From: Acidimicrobiales bacterium | Lineage (GTDB): Bacteria > Actinomycetota > Acidimicrobiia > Acidimicrobiales > JAHEJN01 | Assembly: GCA_024638845.1 (NCBI GenBank) | Contig: JAHEJN010000005.1 | Location: 18,916 to 82,915 of the forward strand | Reading direction: 5' to 3' | DNA length: 64,000 bases | Shown here: in pieces, positions 50,173 to 58,077 of the stretch | Layout of the letters: every line of letters starts with the position of its first letter | Position numbering within the stretch: position 1 is the first letter of the stretch | Notes under the pieces: generated by a model | The model's database searches: none | Told to the model about the DNA's origin: nothing | The model's input: only the letters and a program-made list of their open reading frames with translations | Program-made: the position numbers and the translations under genes

Positions 50173-50732
50173 AGGACGATGCCTCGTTCGAGTATGGCGA
50201 GCAGGGTTTCGGGATAGAGCCGGCGCTCGACCGCCTTGATGCGCTCGTGCAGCGTGGAGACCGTGTCGTCGGCGTGCACCGTCACCGCCTCCTGGGCGAG
50301 GATGGGCCCGGCGTCGACCTCGAGGGTTGCGACGTGCACCGTGCAGCCGGTGACTTTCACGCCGTAGGCCAACGCATCGTCGACCGCGTGCCAGCCGGGA
50401 AAGGCGGGCAGCAACGCCGGGTGGGTGTTCACGATGTGACCGGGGAAGCGGTCGTGGATCGGCTGGTCGAGAATGGTGCCGAAGCCGGCCATCGCGATCA
50501 GCTCGATCTCGGCGAGCTCGAGCAGCTCCCGCAGTTGCCAGGTGTAGGCCGTTCGGTCGAAGGCGGGACCATACGACGACCGTTCGAGGAGCCGGGCCGG
50601 GATCTGATGGGTCGCGGCCACCTCGAGTGCGGGACATGGCCGGTCGGTCACGACGAGACCGACCGGTACCTCGGCGCCAACCATGGCGTCGAGGATGGTG
50701 CCACTTCCCGACGCGAGCACTGCCAGTTTCAC
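50169..50732 (-). CDS. purN: Phosphoribosylglycinamide formyltransferase
   Basis: KLAVLASGSGTILDAM, MAGFGTILDQPIHDRFPGHIVNTHPALLPAFPG, GCTVHVATLEVDAGPILAQEAV; GTG start at 50732. Confidence 0.94.
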   Translation of the reverse strand: MKLAVLASGSGTILDAMVGAEVPVGLVVTDRPCPALEVAATHQIPARLLERSSYGPAFDRTAYTWQLRELLELAEIELIAMAGFGTILDQPIHDRFPGHIVNTHPALLPAFPGWHAVDDALAYGVKVTGCTVHVATLEVDAGPILAQEAVTVHADDTVSTLHERIKAVERRLYPETLLAILERGIVL

Positions 50733-50839
50733 GGGGGCGAACCTACCAGCGCGGATTGCAGCGTCGTCGAGTCGCTCCCCCCTCGACCGAAACCGATTAC
50801 GGTTGGAGCACATCGTCACAAAGGGGGGCGTGGAGCATC

Positions 50840-51274
50840 ATGGACATGAAACCACCGGCAATGATGAAACTCGGAGGAGGTGCACTGCTCTTCATCGGCT
50901 CGTTCCTCGACTGGTACGGGGCCTCCGAAGGCGGGTTCAGCCTCGGATTCTCGGGCACCGACGTCGACTTCAACGGCCTGCAGGGGATCTTCGCCCTGCT
51001 CATCGGCCTGGCAATCGCCGCCGTCGCCGGGCTTCGCGCCTTTGCGCCTCAGGTGAACATCCCGGCCGCGATCGCCGGGTTCTCACTCGACAAGCTGCTG
51101 TTCATGTTGGGCATCGGTGTCTTCCTCATGTGCTTCGGTGGACTGTTCCTGAGCGCCGGCCCACTCGGACCGAAGATCGGGCTGTTCCTGTGCACGATCG
51201 GAGCTGCGCTCGCCGTGATCGGCTCGTTCATGGAGAGCAAGGAAACGTCAACCGCCCCGGCCACGAGCTTCTAG
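50840..51274 (+). CDS. Small 4-TM hypothetical membrane protein (paralog 1)
   Basis: MDMKPPAMMKLGGGALLFIGSFLDWYGASEGG...; four hydrophobic segments. Confidence 0.72.
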   Translation: MDMKPPAMMKLGGGALLFIGSFLDWYGASEGGFSLGFSGTDVDFNGLQGIFALLIGLAIAAVAGLRAFAPQVNIPAAIAGFSLDKLLFMLGIGVFLMCFGGLFLSAGPLGPKIGLFLCTIGAALAVIGSFMESKETSTAPATSF

Positions 51275-51283
51275 GAGACGACC

Positions 51284-51688
51284 ATGGACGATCTCAAGCC
51301 CAGCGCCATCGCCCTGCTCGGCGGCGGCGGCCTGCTCTTCATCAGTAGCTTCCTCAAGTGGCGCGGAGACCAGACCGGCATCAGCTTCGACGCCGCCGGC
51401 GCTCAAGGTCTCATCTGCCTCGTCATCGGGGCCGCAGTGGTGATCCTCGTCGCCATTGCGAACTTCGGTGGCAAGTCCACCGACATCAACATCGGCGGAC
51501 TCACGACCAACGACGTGTATCTCACCCTCGGCCTCACGGCCTTCCTCATCACCTTCGGTCTGCAGTTGGCCGACAGTGCGAAGTTCGGCCTCTTCGTCGG
51601 ATGGGTCGGTGCGGCCGCCATAATCGTCGGCGCCTTCATGGACTCGAGGTCCGACTCGACGGCCACCACGCCACCCACCCCGTTCTAG
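51284..51688 (+). CDS. Small 4-TM hypothetical membrane protein (paralog 2)
   Basis: MDDLKPSAIALLGGGGLLFISSFLKWRGDQTG...; same layout as preceding gene, shared (F)I.SFL.W and FM.S...T motifs. Confidence 0.72.
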   Translation: MDDLKPSAIALLGGGGLLFISSFLKWRGDQTGISFDAAGAQGLICLVIGAAVVILVAIANFGGKSTDINIGGLTTNDVYLTLGLTAFLITFGLQLADSAKFGLFVGWVGAAAIIVGAFMDSRSDSTATTPPTPF

Positions 51689-51700
51689 CCACCGCTGGCT
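51687..51700 (+). terminator. Short hairpin at end of small membrane gene pair
   Basis: AGCCA-ccgc-TGGCT overlapping the TAG stop. Confidence 0.35.
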
Positions 51701-51732
51701 CCCCACCGCGCGTGGTCGACCGGCCGCCGCCG

Positions 51733-52737
51733 TCAGTCGGCTTCGGGAACGCGGGCACCCACCAGCACGGCGTCGGAGGGCACCAGCACGTGGGGGCCCA
51801 CCATCGTGTGCCCCTCGATCGAGGCACCCGCAGCCACCGTGGCGCCGGGGCCCACGATGCTGTCGCTCACCTGCGCCCCCGCGGCGACCGTGGCCCCGTC
51901 CATCACGACCGACCGCCGCACCGATGCGTGGGGCCCGACCGTGCAGCCGGCACCGACCACCGCCTGATCGATCACCGCACTCGAGTCGACGCTCGCACCG
52001 TCGCCGATCGGGTCGATGGGGTCGGACCACGCGCCGGCGAGGGCATCGAGGTTCACCTGGAGATAGGTCTCGGGCGTGCCGGCATCGACCCAGTAGCCGT
52101 CGTGGTGAAACCCGTTCAGCTCCCCGCGAGCGACGAGCGCAGGAAAGGTGGACCGCTCGATCGAGACGGCTTCGCCGTCGGGAATGAGGTCGAGGACCCT
52201 CGGCTCGAGCACATAGGTCCCGGCGTTGATGAGATTCGACGGTGCTTCGTGCCGAGGCGGTTTCTCGACGAACCCGACCACGCGATTTGCCTCGTCGATG
52301 GACACGACGCCGAAGCGTGACGGATCGTCGACCGACACGAGGTGCATGGTGGCCGCCCCCCCGGCGGCGCGATGGCGGTCGACCTGGTCGCGGACGTCGA
52401 GCGAGGTGATGACGTCGCCGTTGATGGCAACGAAGGTGTCGGCGATCCCGGCCCGAGTGGCGGCGAACCGGATGGCGCCTGCCGTGTCGAGCGGATACGG
52501 ATCGACCGCATAGTCGACCTCGAGTCCTCCGATCCTGGCATCGGGCCATCGCTCGCGGAACACCTCCGGCCGGTATCCGAGTGACAGAACGGCCCGGGTG
52601 ATTCCCTGCGCGGCCAGACGGGCGAGGACGACCTCGAGCATGGTCGCATGACCGATCGGGAGCATCTGCTTCGGTATCTCGCTCGTGAGAGGCCGCAGCC
52701 TCGTACCGAACCCGCCGACGAGCACCACAGCATCCAT
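51733..52737 (-). CDS. NDP-sugar pyrophosphorylase (mannose-1-phosphate guanylyltransferase-like)
   Basis: MDAVVLVGGFGTRLRPLTSEIPKQMLPIGHATMLEVVLARLA; C-terminal left-handed beta-helix hexapeptide pattern. Confidence 0.9.
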   Translation of the reverse strand: MDAVVLVGGFGTRLRPLTSEIPKQMLPIGHATMLEVVLARLAAQGITRAVLSLGYRPEVFRERWPDARIGGLEVDYAVDPYPLDTAGAIRFAATRAGIADTFVAINGDVITSLDVRDQVDRHRAAGGAATMHLVSVDDPSRFGVVSIDEANRVVGFVEKPPRHEAPSNLINAGTYVLEPRVLDLIPDGEAVSIERSTFPALVARGELNGFHHDGYWVDAGTPETYLQVNLDALAGAWSDPIDPIGDGASVDSSAVIDQAVVGAGCTVGPHASVRRSVVMDGATVAAGAQVSDSIVGPGATVAAGASIEGHTMVGPHVLVPSDAVLVGARVPEAD

Positions 52738-52818
52738 GGCTGTAGTGATACCAGGTCGAAGGGCTCAACCCACATGGGCTGGGTAGATCATCCTGTGGGC
52801 CGATTCGCCCAGAGCCGT

Positions 52819-52824
52819 TAGCTT
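52819..52824 (+). promoter_or_regulatory. Putative leaderless -10 box TAGCTT, 6 nt before start codon
   Basis: TAGCTT-ggccac-ATG(52831). Confidence 0.5.
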
Positions 52825-52830
52825 GGCCAC

Positions 52831-53658
52831 ATGAAGCGAATCCCTGCGTTGGCGCTGTTCGCCATCGCCGCTCTCATCGGCGCCGGGCTCGTGGCCCTTT
52901 TCATCACCCTCAGTGACGACGACAGCTCCGGCGGCGACCAGACGACGCCTGCTGCGGCTCAACCGACACCGGCTGCGACTCCGACCGCCCAACCCACCCC
53001 CGACACCGAACCCCCGACCCCCACGGTCGAGCCGACTCCGGCACCCGAGCCGACCGCCACGACCGAACCGACACCCACACCCACAGCCGAGCCGACCCCC
53101 ACGACCGAACCGACAGCCGAACCGCTGCCCGAGGGCGTCGAGGAATCGCGGGCCTTCGTGAAGGACGGCCAGATCGTGCTCGAGGGAGCGGTGCCCGACG
53201 AGGCGAGCGCCGAGGAGATCGTGGCCCTCGCCGCATCGATCCTCGGCCCCGAGAACGTGATCAACAACTACGTGATCGACCCCCGGGCCGGCGACCCCAA
53301 CCTGGGGAACATCCGTGTCGACGACACCGTGTTGTTCGCCACCAACAGTGCCGAGATCGCGCCTGACTTCGAGCCCCTCCTCGCCCAGGCACTGGCGCTG
53401 ATGTTGACGCGGCCGAGCGTGACCATGACCGTCGAAGGCCACACCGACGACGTCGGCTCCGACGAGAACAACCTGGTCCTGTCACAGGATCGCGCCCAGG
53501 CCGTGGTCGACTGGCTCGTCGACCGAGGGGTCGAACGCAGTCGGCTGACCCCGGTCGGCAAGGGTGAGTCCGACCCGGCCGTCCCCAACACCTCCGAGGC
53601 CAACCGGCAGGTCAACCGCCGGATCCAGGTGTTCATCTTCAATCTGCTGGCCGACTGA
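52831..53658 (+). CDS. Membrane-anchored OmpA-domain protein with Pro/Thr/Glu linker and BON-like segment
   Basis: N-terminal TM, PTPEPT-rich linker, LEGAVPDEASAEEIVALAASILGPENVINNYVID, then VEGHTDDVGSDENNLVLSQDRAQAVVDWLVDRGV. Confidence 0.88.
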   Translation: MKRIPALALFAIAALIGAGLVALFITLSDDDSSGGDQTTPAAAQPTPAATPTAQPTPDTEPPTPTVEPTPAPEPTATTEPTPTPTAEPTPTTEPTAEPLPEGVEESRAFVKDGQIVLEGAVPDEASAEEIVALAASILGPENVINNYVIDPRAGDPNLGNIRVDDTVLFATNSAEIAPDFEPLLAQALALMLTRPSVTMTVEGHTDDVGSDENNLVLSQDRAQAVVDWLVDRGVERSRLTPVGKGESDPAVPNTSEANRQVNRRIQVFIFNLLAD

Positions 53659-53694
53659 ACCTCATGGGAGTGAGCTCACCGCCCTCGCCCTGAG

Positions 53695-54579
53695 CTAGAG
53701 CGACGCCACGATCTCGACCATGAGCTCTCCGGCCTCGGTGGGGTTGTTCCCGACCTGCACTCCGGCATTCCGCAGCGCTTCCATCTTGGCCTTGGCGGTC
53801 CCCTTGCCGCCCGAAACGATGGCACCGGCGTGGCCCATCTTCTTGCCAGGCGGGGCCGTGACACCGGCGATGTAGCTGCTGACCGGCTTGGTCATGTGGT
53901 GCTTGATGAACTCGGCCGCTTCCTCCTCGGCCGAACCCCCGATCTCGCCGATCATCATGACCGCCTTGGTCTCGGGGTCGGCTTCGAAGGCGCGCAGGCA
54001 GTCGATGAAGCTGGTGCCGGGGACTGGGTCTCCGCCGATGCCGACACAGGTGGTGACACCGATGTCTTTCTGCTTCAGCTCGTAGAGCGCCTGGTAGGTG
54101 AGCGTTCCCGAGCGGCTCACGATGCCGACGGGGCCACCCGGCTTGGCGATGTGGCCGGCGGTTATGCCGATGTTGCACTTGCCCGGGCTGATGATGCCGG
54201 GGCAGTTGGGGCCGAGCAGTCGGGTCCCGGGGAAGTCGCGTGCGAGCTTGTTGTAGAAGTAGGCCTCGTCGTGGGCGGGCACGCCCTCGGTGATGGCAAC
54301 GATGAACTCGATACCGGCTTCGGCCGATTCGATCACTGCGCCGAGGACTCCTGCGGCGGGAATGAAGATGCAGCTTGCCGTCGCGCCGGTGGCCTCCATG
54401 GCCTCGGCGACCGTTGCGTAGATGGGAATGCCGTCGACGTCGGTGCCCGCCTTTTTCGGATGGGTACCCGCTACGACCTGGGTGCCGTAGTCGCGGTTCA
54501 GCGTGCCGTAGTAGCTCCCTTGCGAGCCGGTGAGGCCCTGATAGACGACCTTGGTGTTCTCGTCGACGAAGATGCTCAT
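53695..54579 (-). CDS. sucD: Succinate-CoA ligase subunit alpha
   Basis: TKVVYQGLTGSQGSYYGTLNRDYGTQVVAGTHPKKAGT, GPNCPGIISPGKCNIG, GGSAEEEAAEFI. Confidence 0.95.
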   Translation of the reverse strand: MSIFVDENTKVVYQGLTGSQGSYYGTLNRDYGTQVVAGTHPKKAGTDVDGIPIYATVAEAMEATGATASCIFIPAAGVLGAVIESAEAGIEFIVAITEGVPAHDEAYFYNKLARDFPGTRLLGPNCPGIISPGKCNIGITAGHIAKPGGPVGIVSRSGTLTYQALYELKQKDIGVTTCVGIGGDPVPGTSFIDCLRAFEADPETKAVMMIGEIGGSAEEEAAEFIKHHMTKPVSSYIAGVTAPPGKKMGHAGAIVSGGKGTAKAKMEALRNAGVQVGNNPTEAGELMVEIVASL

Positions 54580-54588
54580 ACCGGTTCC

Positions 54589-55728
54589 TCAGCTCGCCAG
54601 CTCGACAGCCCTGCGGGCCGCGGCGAGCATGGTGTCTTCCATCATCAGGGTGTCGGACAGAATCGGTTGCAGGATGGCTCGACCCTCGTCGGCGTTGGTG
54701 CCGTCGAGGCGGATCACGATGGGTGCGTCGATCGTGACCCGCTGCATCGCTTCGAGAATGCCGTTGGCCACCTCTTCGCCCCGGGTGATGCCGCCGAAGA
54801 TGTTGATGAGAATGCTCAACACATCGGGATCGTTGTTGATGACCTCGAGGGCGCCGGCCATCACATCGGCATTGGCCCCGCCGCCGACGTCGAGGAAGTT
54901 GGCCGACTTGCCGCCGACCTGGTTCACGACGTCGACCGTGCTCATGGCCAGTCCGGCTCCGTTGGCGATCACGCCGACCGAACCGTCGAGGCCCACGTAC
55001 TGCAGGCCCTTCTCGTGGGCTGCGGTCTCGCGCTCGTCACGCGGCTGGGTGGCGTCGTACTGGGCGTACTCGGGATGGCGAAACACGCTGTTGCCGTCGA
55101 GAGTCACCTTGGCGTCGAGCACGTGCACGACGTCGTCGGGAGTGACGATCAGCGGATTGATCTCACACAAGTCGGCGTCGCCCTCGGTGTAGGCGCGGTA
55201 CAGCTTGAGCAACATGTCGACCGCGCCGTCGGTGACGGCAGGGTTGAGGTCGGCGGCCAACACCCACTCACGAGCCACCTCGGGCGTGAGCCCGTCGACC
55301 GGATCGATCCAGATCTTGGCGATGGCGTCGGGGTTCTCCTCCGCCACGGTCTCGATCTCGACGCCACCCTCGGCCGACAACATGCCCAGGTGCTTCTTGG
55401 CGCTGCGATCGAGGGTGAAGCTGGCGTAGTACTCCTCGGCGATGTCGCTCGCCTTCTCGACCCAGACCCGCTTCACGATGTGGCCCTTGATGTCGAGGCC
55501 GAGGATGTTGGCGGCATGCTCCCGAACCGCGTCGAGGTCGGCGGCGAACTTCACCCCGCCGGCCTTGCCCCGACCGCCCGCATGAACCTGGGCCTTGACC
55601 ATCACCGGGGTCCCGACGTGCTCGGCGGCCGCAACGGCCTCGTCGACCGTGAAGGCGACCTCACCGGGCGACACGGGCATGCCGTACTCGGCGAAGAACT
55701 GCTTGCCCTGATATTCGAACAGATCCAC
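54589..55728 (-). CDS. sucC: Succinate-CoA ligase (ADP-forming) subunit beta
   Basis: DLFEYQGKQFFAEYGMPVSPGEVA, VKAQVHAGGRGKAGGVKFA, CEINPLIVTPDD; GTG start at 55728. Confidence 0.95.
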   Translation of the reverse strand: MDLFEYQGKQFFAEYGMPVSPGEVAFTVDEAVAAAEHVGTPVMVKAQVHAGGRGKAGGVKFAADLDAVREHAANILGLDIKGHIVKRVWVEKASDIAEEYYASFTLDRSAKKHLGMLSAEGGVEIETVAEENPDAIAKIWIDPVDGLTPEVAREWVLAADLNPAVTDGAVDMLLKLYRAYTEGDADLCEINPLIVTPDDVVHVLDAKVTLDGNSVFRHPEYAQYDATQPRDERETAAHEKGLQYVGLDGSVGVIANGAGLAMSTVDVVNQVGGKSANFLDVGGGANADVMAGALEVINNDPDVLSILINIFGGITRGEEVANGILEAMQRVTIDAPIVIRLDGTNADEGRAILQPILSDTLMMEDTMLAAARRAVELAS

Positions 55729-55794
55729 CGGGGAGCCTCCGAGGGGAACGGGATTGGGGGTGGGGCCGACCGGGCCCTCGGCGATACTAGGCGG

Positions 55795-55833
55795 GTGCTC
55801 ACGATCATGACGCAACCGAGGCCGCCGACATGA
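55795..55833 (+). CDS. Possible 12-codon leader ORF coupled to downstream gene
   Basis: GTG...TGA encodes MLTIMTQPRPPT; GATACT-aggcgg-GTG upstream; stop overlaps next start as ATGA. Confidence 0.35.
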   Translation: MLTIMTQPRPPT

Positions 55834-56315
55834 GCCCGGTGGCCAGCGACGCGTCCTTCGACACGCGACGGGCCATCGTCGTCGGGGTGGTCGCCGTGGT
55901 GCTCGGCATCGGTCTCGTCGTCCTGGTCACCCGCCTCGCGGGCACCGGCACCCTCGACGTGAAACTCGGCGACGACCGCTTCCAGGACATCAGCGCCGCC
56001 AACCTGGCCCGACAGATCGACGAGGGCGGACCCGTGCTGTTTCCCGATGCCGGCACCGGGGAACGTGACATCATCGTGCAACACCTGGCCACCGACCCGA
56101 ACGAGGGTTGGTACGCCTTCAACGCCCAACGACCGGGCCAACCCCGGGAGTGCACCCTTGCGTGGCAGGCCGATCGGGACCTCTTCACCGACTCGTGCGA
56201 TCCGAGCGTGACCGTCCCCGCCGATGGCGGCGACCAGGTGAGCTATCCGGCCGAGGTCGACGCCGACGGCCGACTCGACATCGATCTCAACGCCGCAGAG
56301 CGCGACGAGAGCTGA
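55830..56315 (+). CDS. Hypothetical single-TM protein (161 aa)
   Basis: TM IVVGVVAVVLGIGLVVLVTRLA followed by extracytoplasmic domain with two Cys. Confidence 0.7.
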   Translation: MSPVASDASFDTRRAIVVGVVAVVLGIGLVVLVTRLAGTGTLDVKLGDDRFQDISAANLARQIDEGGPVLFPDAGTGERDIIVQHLATDPNEGWYAFNAQRPGQPRECTLAWQADRDLFTDSCDPSVTVPADGGDQVSYPAEVDADGRLDIDLNAAERDES

Positions 56316-58073
56316 TCACCCACCCAGCACGGCGGCCGGTGGTCGAGGACCGACCAGACCACACGCGGCCAGCTGATCGGCACCTCGAAAGCGAACCGAC
56401 GTCGACGTCGGAGGAATCGCGGCGCCGTATTGCGACAACCGAGCGGCCTGGCGGCGGTCGCCGTTGGCCCGGTCGCGGCTGCGTGACACGTCGTCCAGCA
56501 GCTTCGTGTGCACGAGCGCGACCGACACCGACGCGACCCGAACCGGAAGCACCTCGTGGGTGCTCCACAAGCCCTGGAACAGCCCGGCTCGCACGAAGGC
56601 CGTTTTCACCAGCTCGACTGTGCAGTCGTCGCTGAGCATGCGGTACCGGACCCCACCCACCAGGCCTCGGTACGGCGCACCCACCCGGCCGACCGCGACG
56701 TGATCGTCGTCGAACCACGGCGCGCCGTCGGGCCCGGCGAACACGTCGATCACGTTGGCGTGAACCGCTTCGATGTCGGCCGGGAGAGAGCCGAGGAAGT
56801 CCCTCACCGAGTCGAAGCCGGGCGGGAGCACCAGCCGCTCGTCGGCATCGATCATCGAGACCCATGCACGTGGTTCGAGACGCCGCGCGAGCGCTGCGAA
56901 CCAGCTGCATCCGTTGCCCGCCTCGGCGAAGGTGGTGTCGGCCTCGAAGACGTCGACATCGGGCTGGGCGGCGAGCAGCTCGCTCGTACCGTCTGAGCTG
57001 TGATCGTCGACGATCCAGAACCGCTCGACCGCCAGTGCTCGGTGATGATCGAGGTAGGACTCGACGTTGTGTGCCTCGTTGCCCATCGCACCCAGCACCA
57101 CGAGGGCCGACGGCACCACCGATTCGGACACCGCTCGGAGAGACTGGGGCTGCATCGCCGATCGATGCCAGCGTGTGTGGGGCCACAACGCGCGCAACTG
57201 GCGGTCACGGGCCGAGTCGAAGTCGCCGCGCCGGGCGTCGGCCCAGGCCAGGAGCCTGCAACCCGGAACCGACTCGGCCGCTGGCGTCGAAGCAACATGT
57301 TCGACGATCTGGGTGGCGCGATCGTGCAGTCCGACAGCGACGAGGATCTCGGCCACCGCCAGCTCGGTCAGCGGATCGTGGGCCGGTGTGGGCAACGCCG
57401 GCGCCAATGACCGGAGCTCGGCGATGCGCGTGGGCCGCAGGAGGAACCGCGTCAGCGCCCGCAGCCCCCCGACCGAGGGGGTCTCGAGCTGGTCGGCCAT
57501 CAGCGCGCGGACGGACTCCTCGAATCGCTCGTGTTCACCGAGACGGGCTGCGAGCGACGCGATGTCGACCGGGAGGAGCCCGCTGTCGGCTTCGTCGAGC
57601 AGTCGCCCGGCGAGCGCATCGGCCCCACCGACGTCGCCACTCCTGTCGAGCAACCGAGGCAGATGGACCTGCGTTGCCGCATCGGGGAAGTCGTCGAACC
57701 GGCGCAGGAGCGCGGGGAATCGATCACCCCACTCGACCGGGCTGATCCTCGATGCCGACAGGAGCGCACCGCGATGCGCGGGCCCGTGACAGACCCAGTC
57801 GATCAACCCTTCGGTGGCCGCCGGGTGCCCGAGCTCGTGATTGCCGTGCAGCAGCCGCCATCGTGCCCGCTGATCGGTCGGGTCGGCTGCGCTCTGCTCC
57901 TGCCAGATCGGTACCGCCAGGTCGAAGCGCCCGAGGCGCTCACAGCTCCACGCGAACCCCACGTCGATCGCCACGCTCGTCTCGCCCCCAGCCCGGAGCT
58001 CTGCGAAGCCGTGGAACGCATCGATGATCCGGCCCCCAGCCAGAGCCGCCTGCGGGTCGAGCCGGCTTGTCAA
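56316..58073 (-). CDS. Family 2-like glycosyltransferase with helical-repeat N-terminal region
   Basis: GAMGNEAHNVESYLDHHRALAVERFWIVDDHSSDGTSELL ... WVSMIDADERLVLP. Confidence 0.78.
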   Translation of the reverse strand: MTSRLDPQAALAGGRIIDAFHGFAELRAGGETSVAIDVGFAWSCERLGRFDLAVPIWQEQSAADPTDQRARWRLLHGNHELGHPAATEGLIDWVCHGPAHRGALLSASRISPVEWGDRFPALLRRFDDFPDAATQVHLPRLLDRSGDVGGADALAGRLLDEADSGLLPVDIASLAARLGEHERFEESVRALMADQLETPSVGGLRALTRFLLRPTRIAELRSLAPALPTPAHDPLTELAVAEILVAVGLHDRATQIVEHVASTPAAESVPGCRLLAWADARRGDFDSARDRQLRALWPHTRWHRSAMQPQSLRAVSESVVPSALVVLGAMGNEAHNVESYLDHHRALAVERFWIVDDHSSDGTSELLAAQPDVDVFEADTTFAEAGNGCSWFAALARRLEPRAWVSMIDADERLVLPPGFDSVRDFLGSLPADIEAVHANVIDVFAGPDGAPWFDDDHVAVGRVGAPYRGLVGGVRYRMLSDDCTVELVKTAFVRAGLFQGLWSTHEVLPVRVASVSVALVHTKLLDDVSRSRDRANGDRRQAARLSQYGAAIPPTSTSVRFRGADQLAACGLVGPRPPAAVLGG

Positions 58074-58077
58074 GAGT

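Noticed and set aside
48481-50217. 578-aa plus-strand ORF opposite purH
   Set aside because: Antisense shadow of a clear purH.
50791-50804. Inverted repeat AACCG-atta-CGGTT upstream of the small membrane gene pair
   Set aside because: Only 5-bp arms and includes a possible TACGGT -10-like hexamer; too weak to call an operator.
52950-53130. Repetitive ACCGAACCGAC/CCCAC tract resembling an array
   Set aside because: In-frame Pro/Thr/Glu linker of the OmpA protein; units irregular and no spacers, so not a CRISPR.
53830-55833. 667-aa plus-strand ORF opposite sucD/sucC
   Set aside because: Antisense shadow across two well-recognised genes; no motifs.
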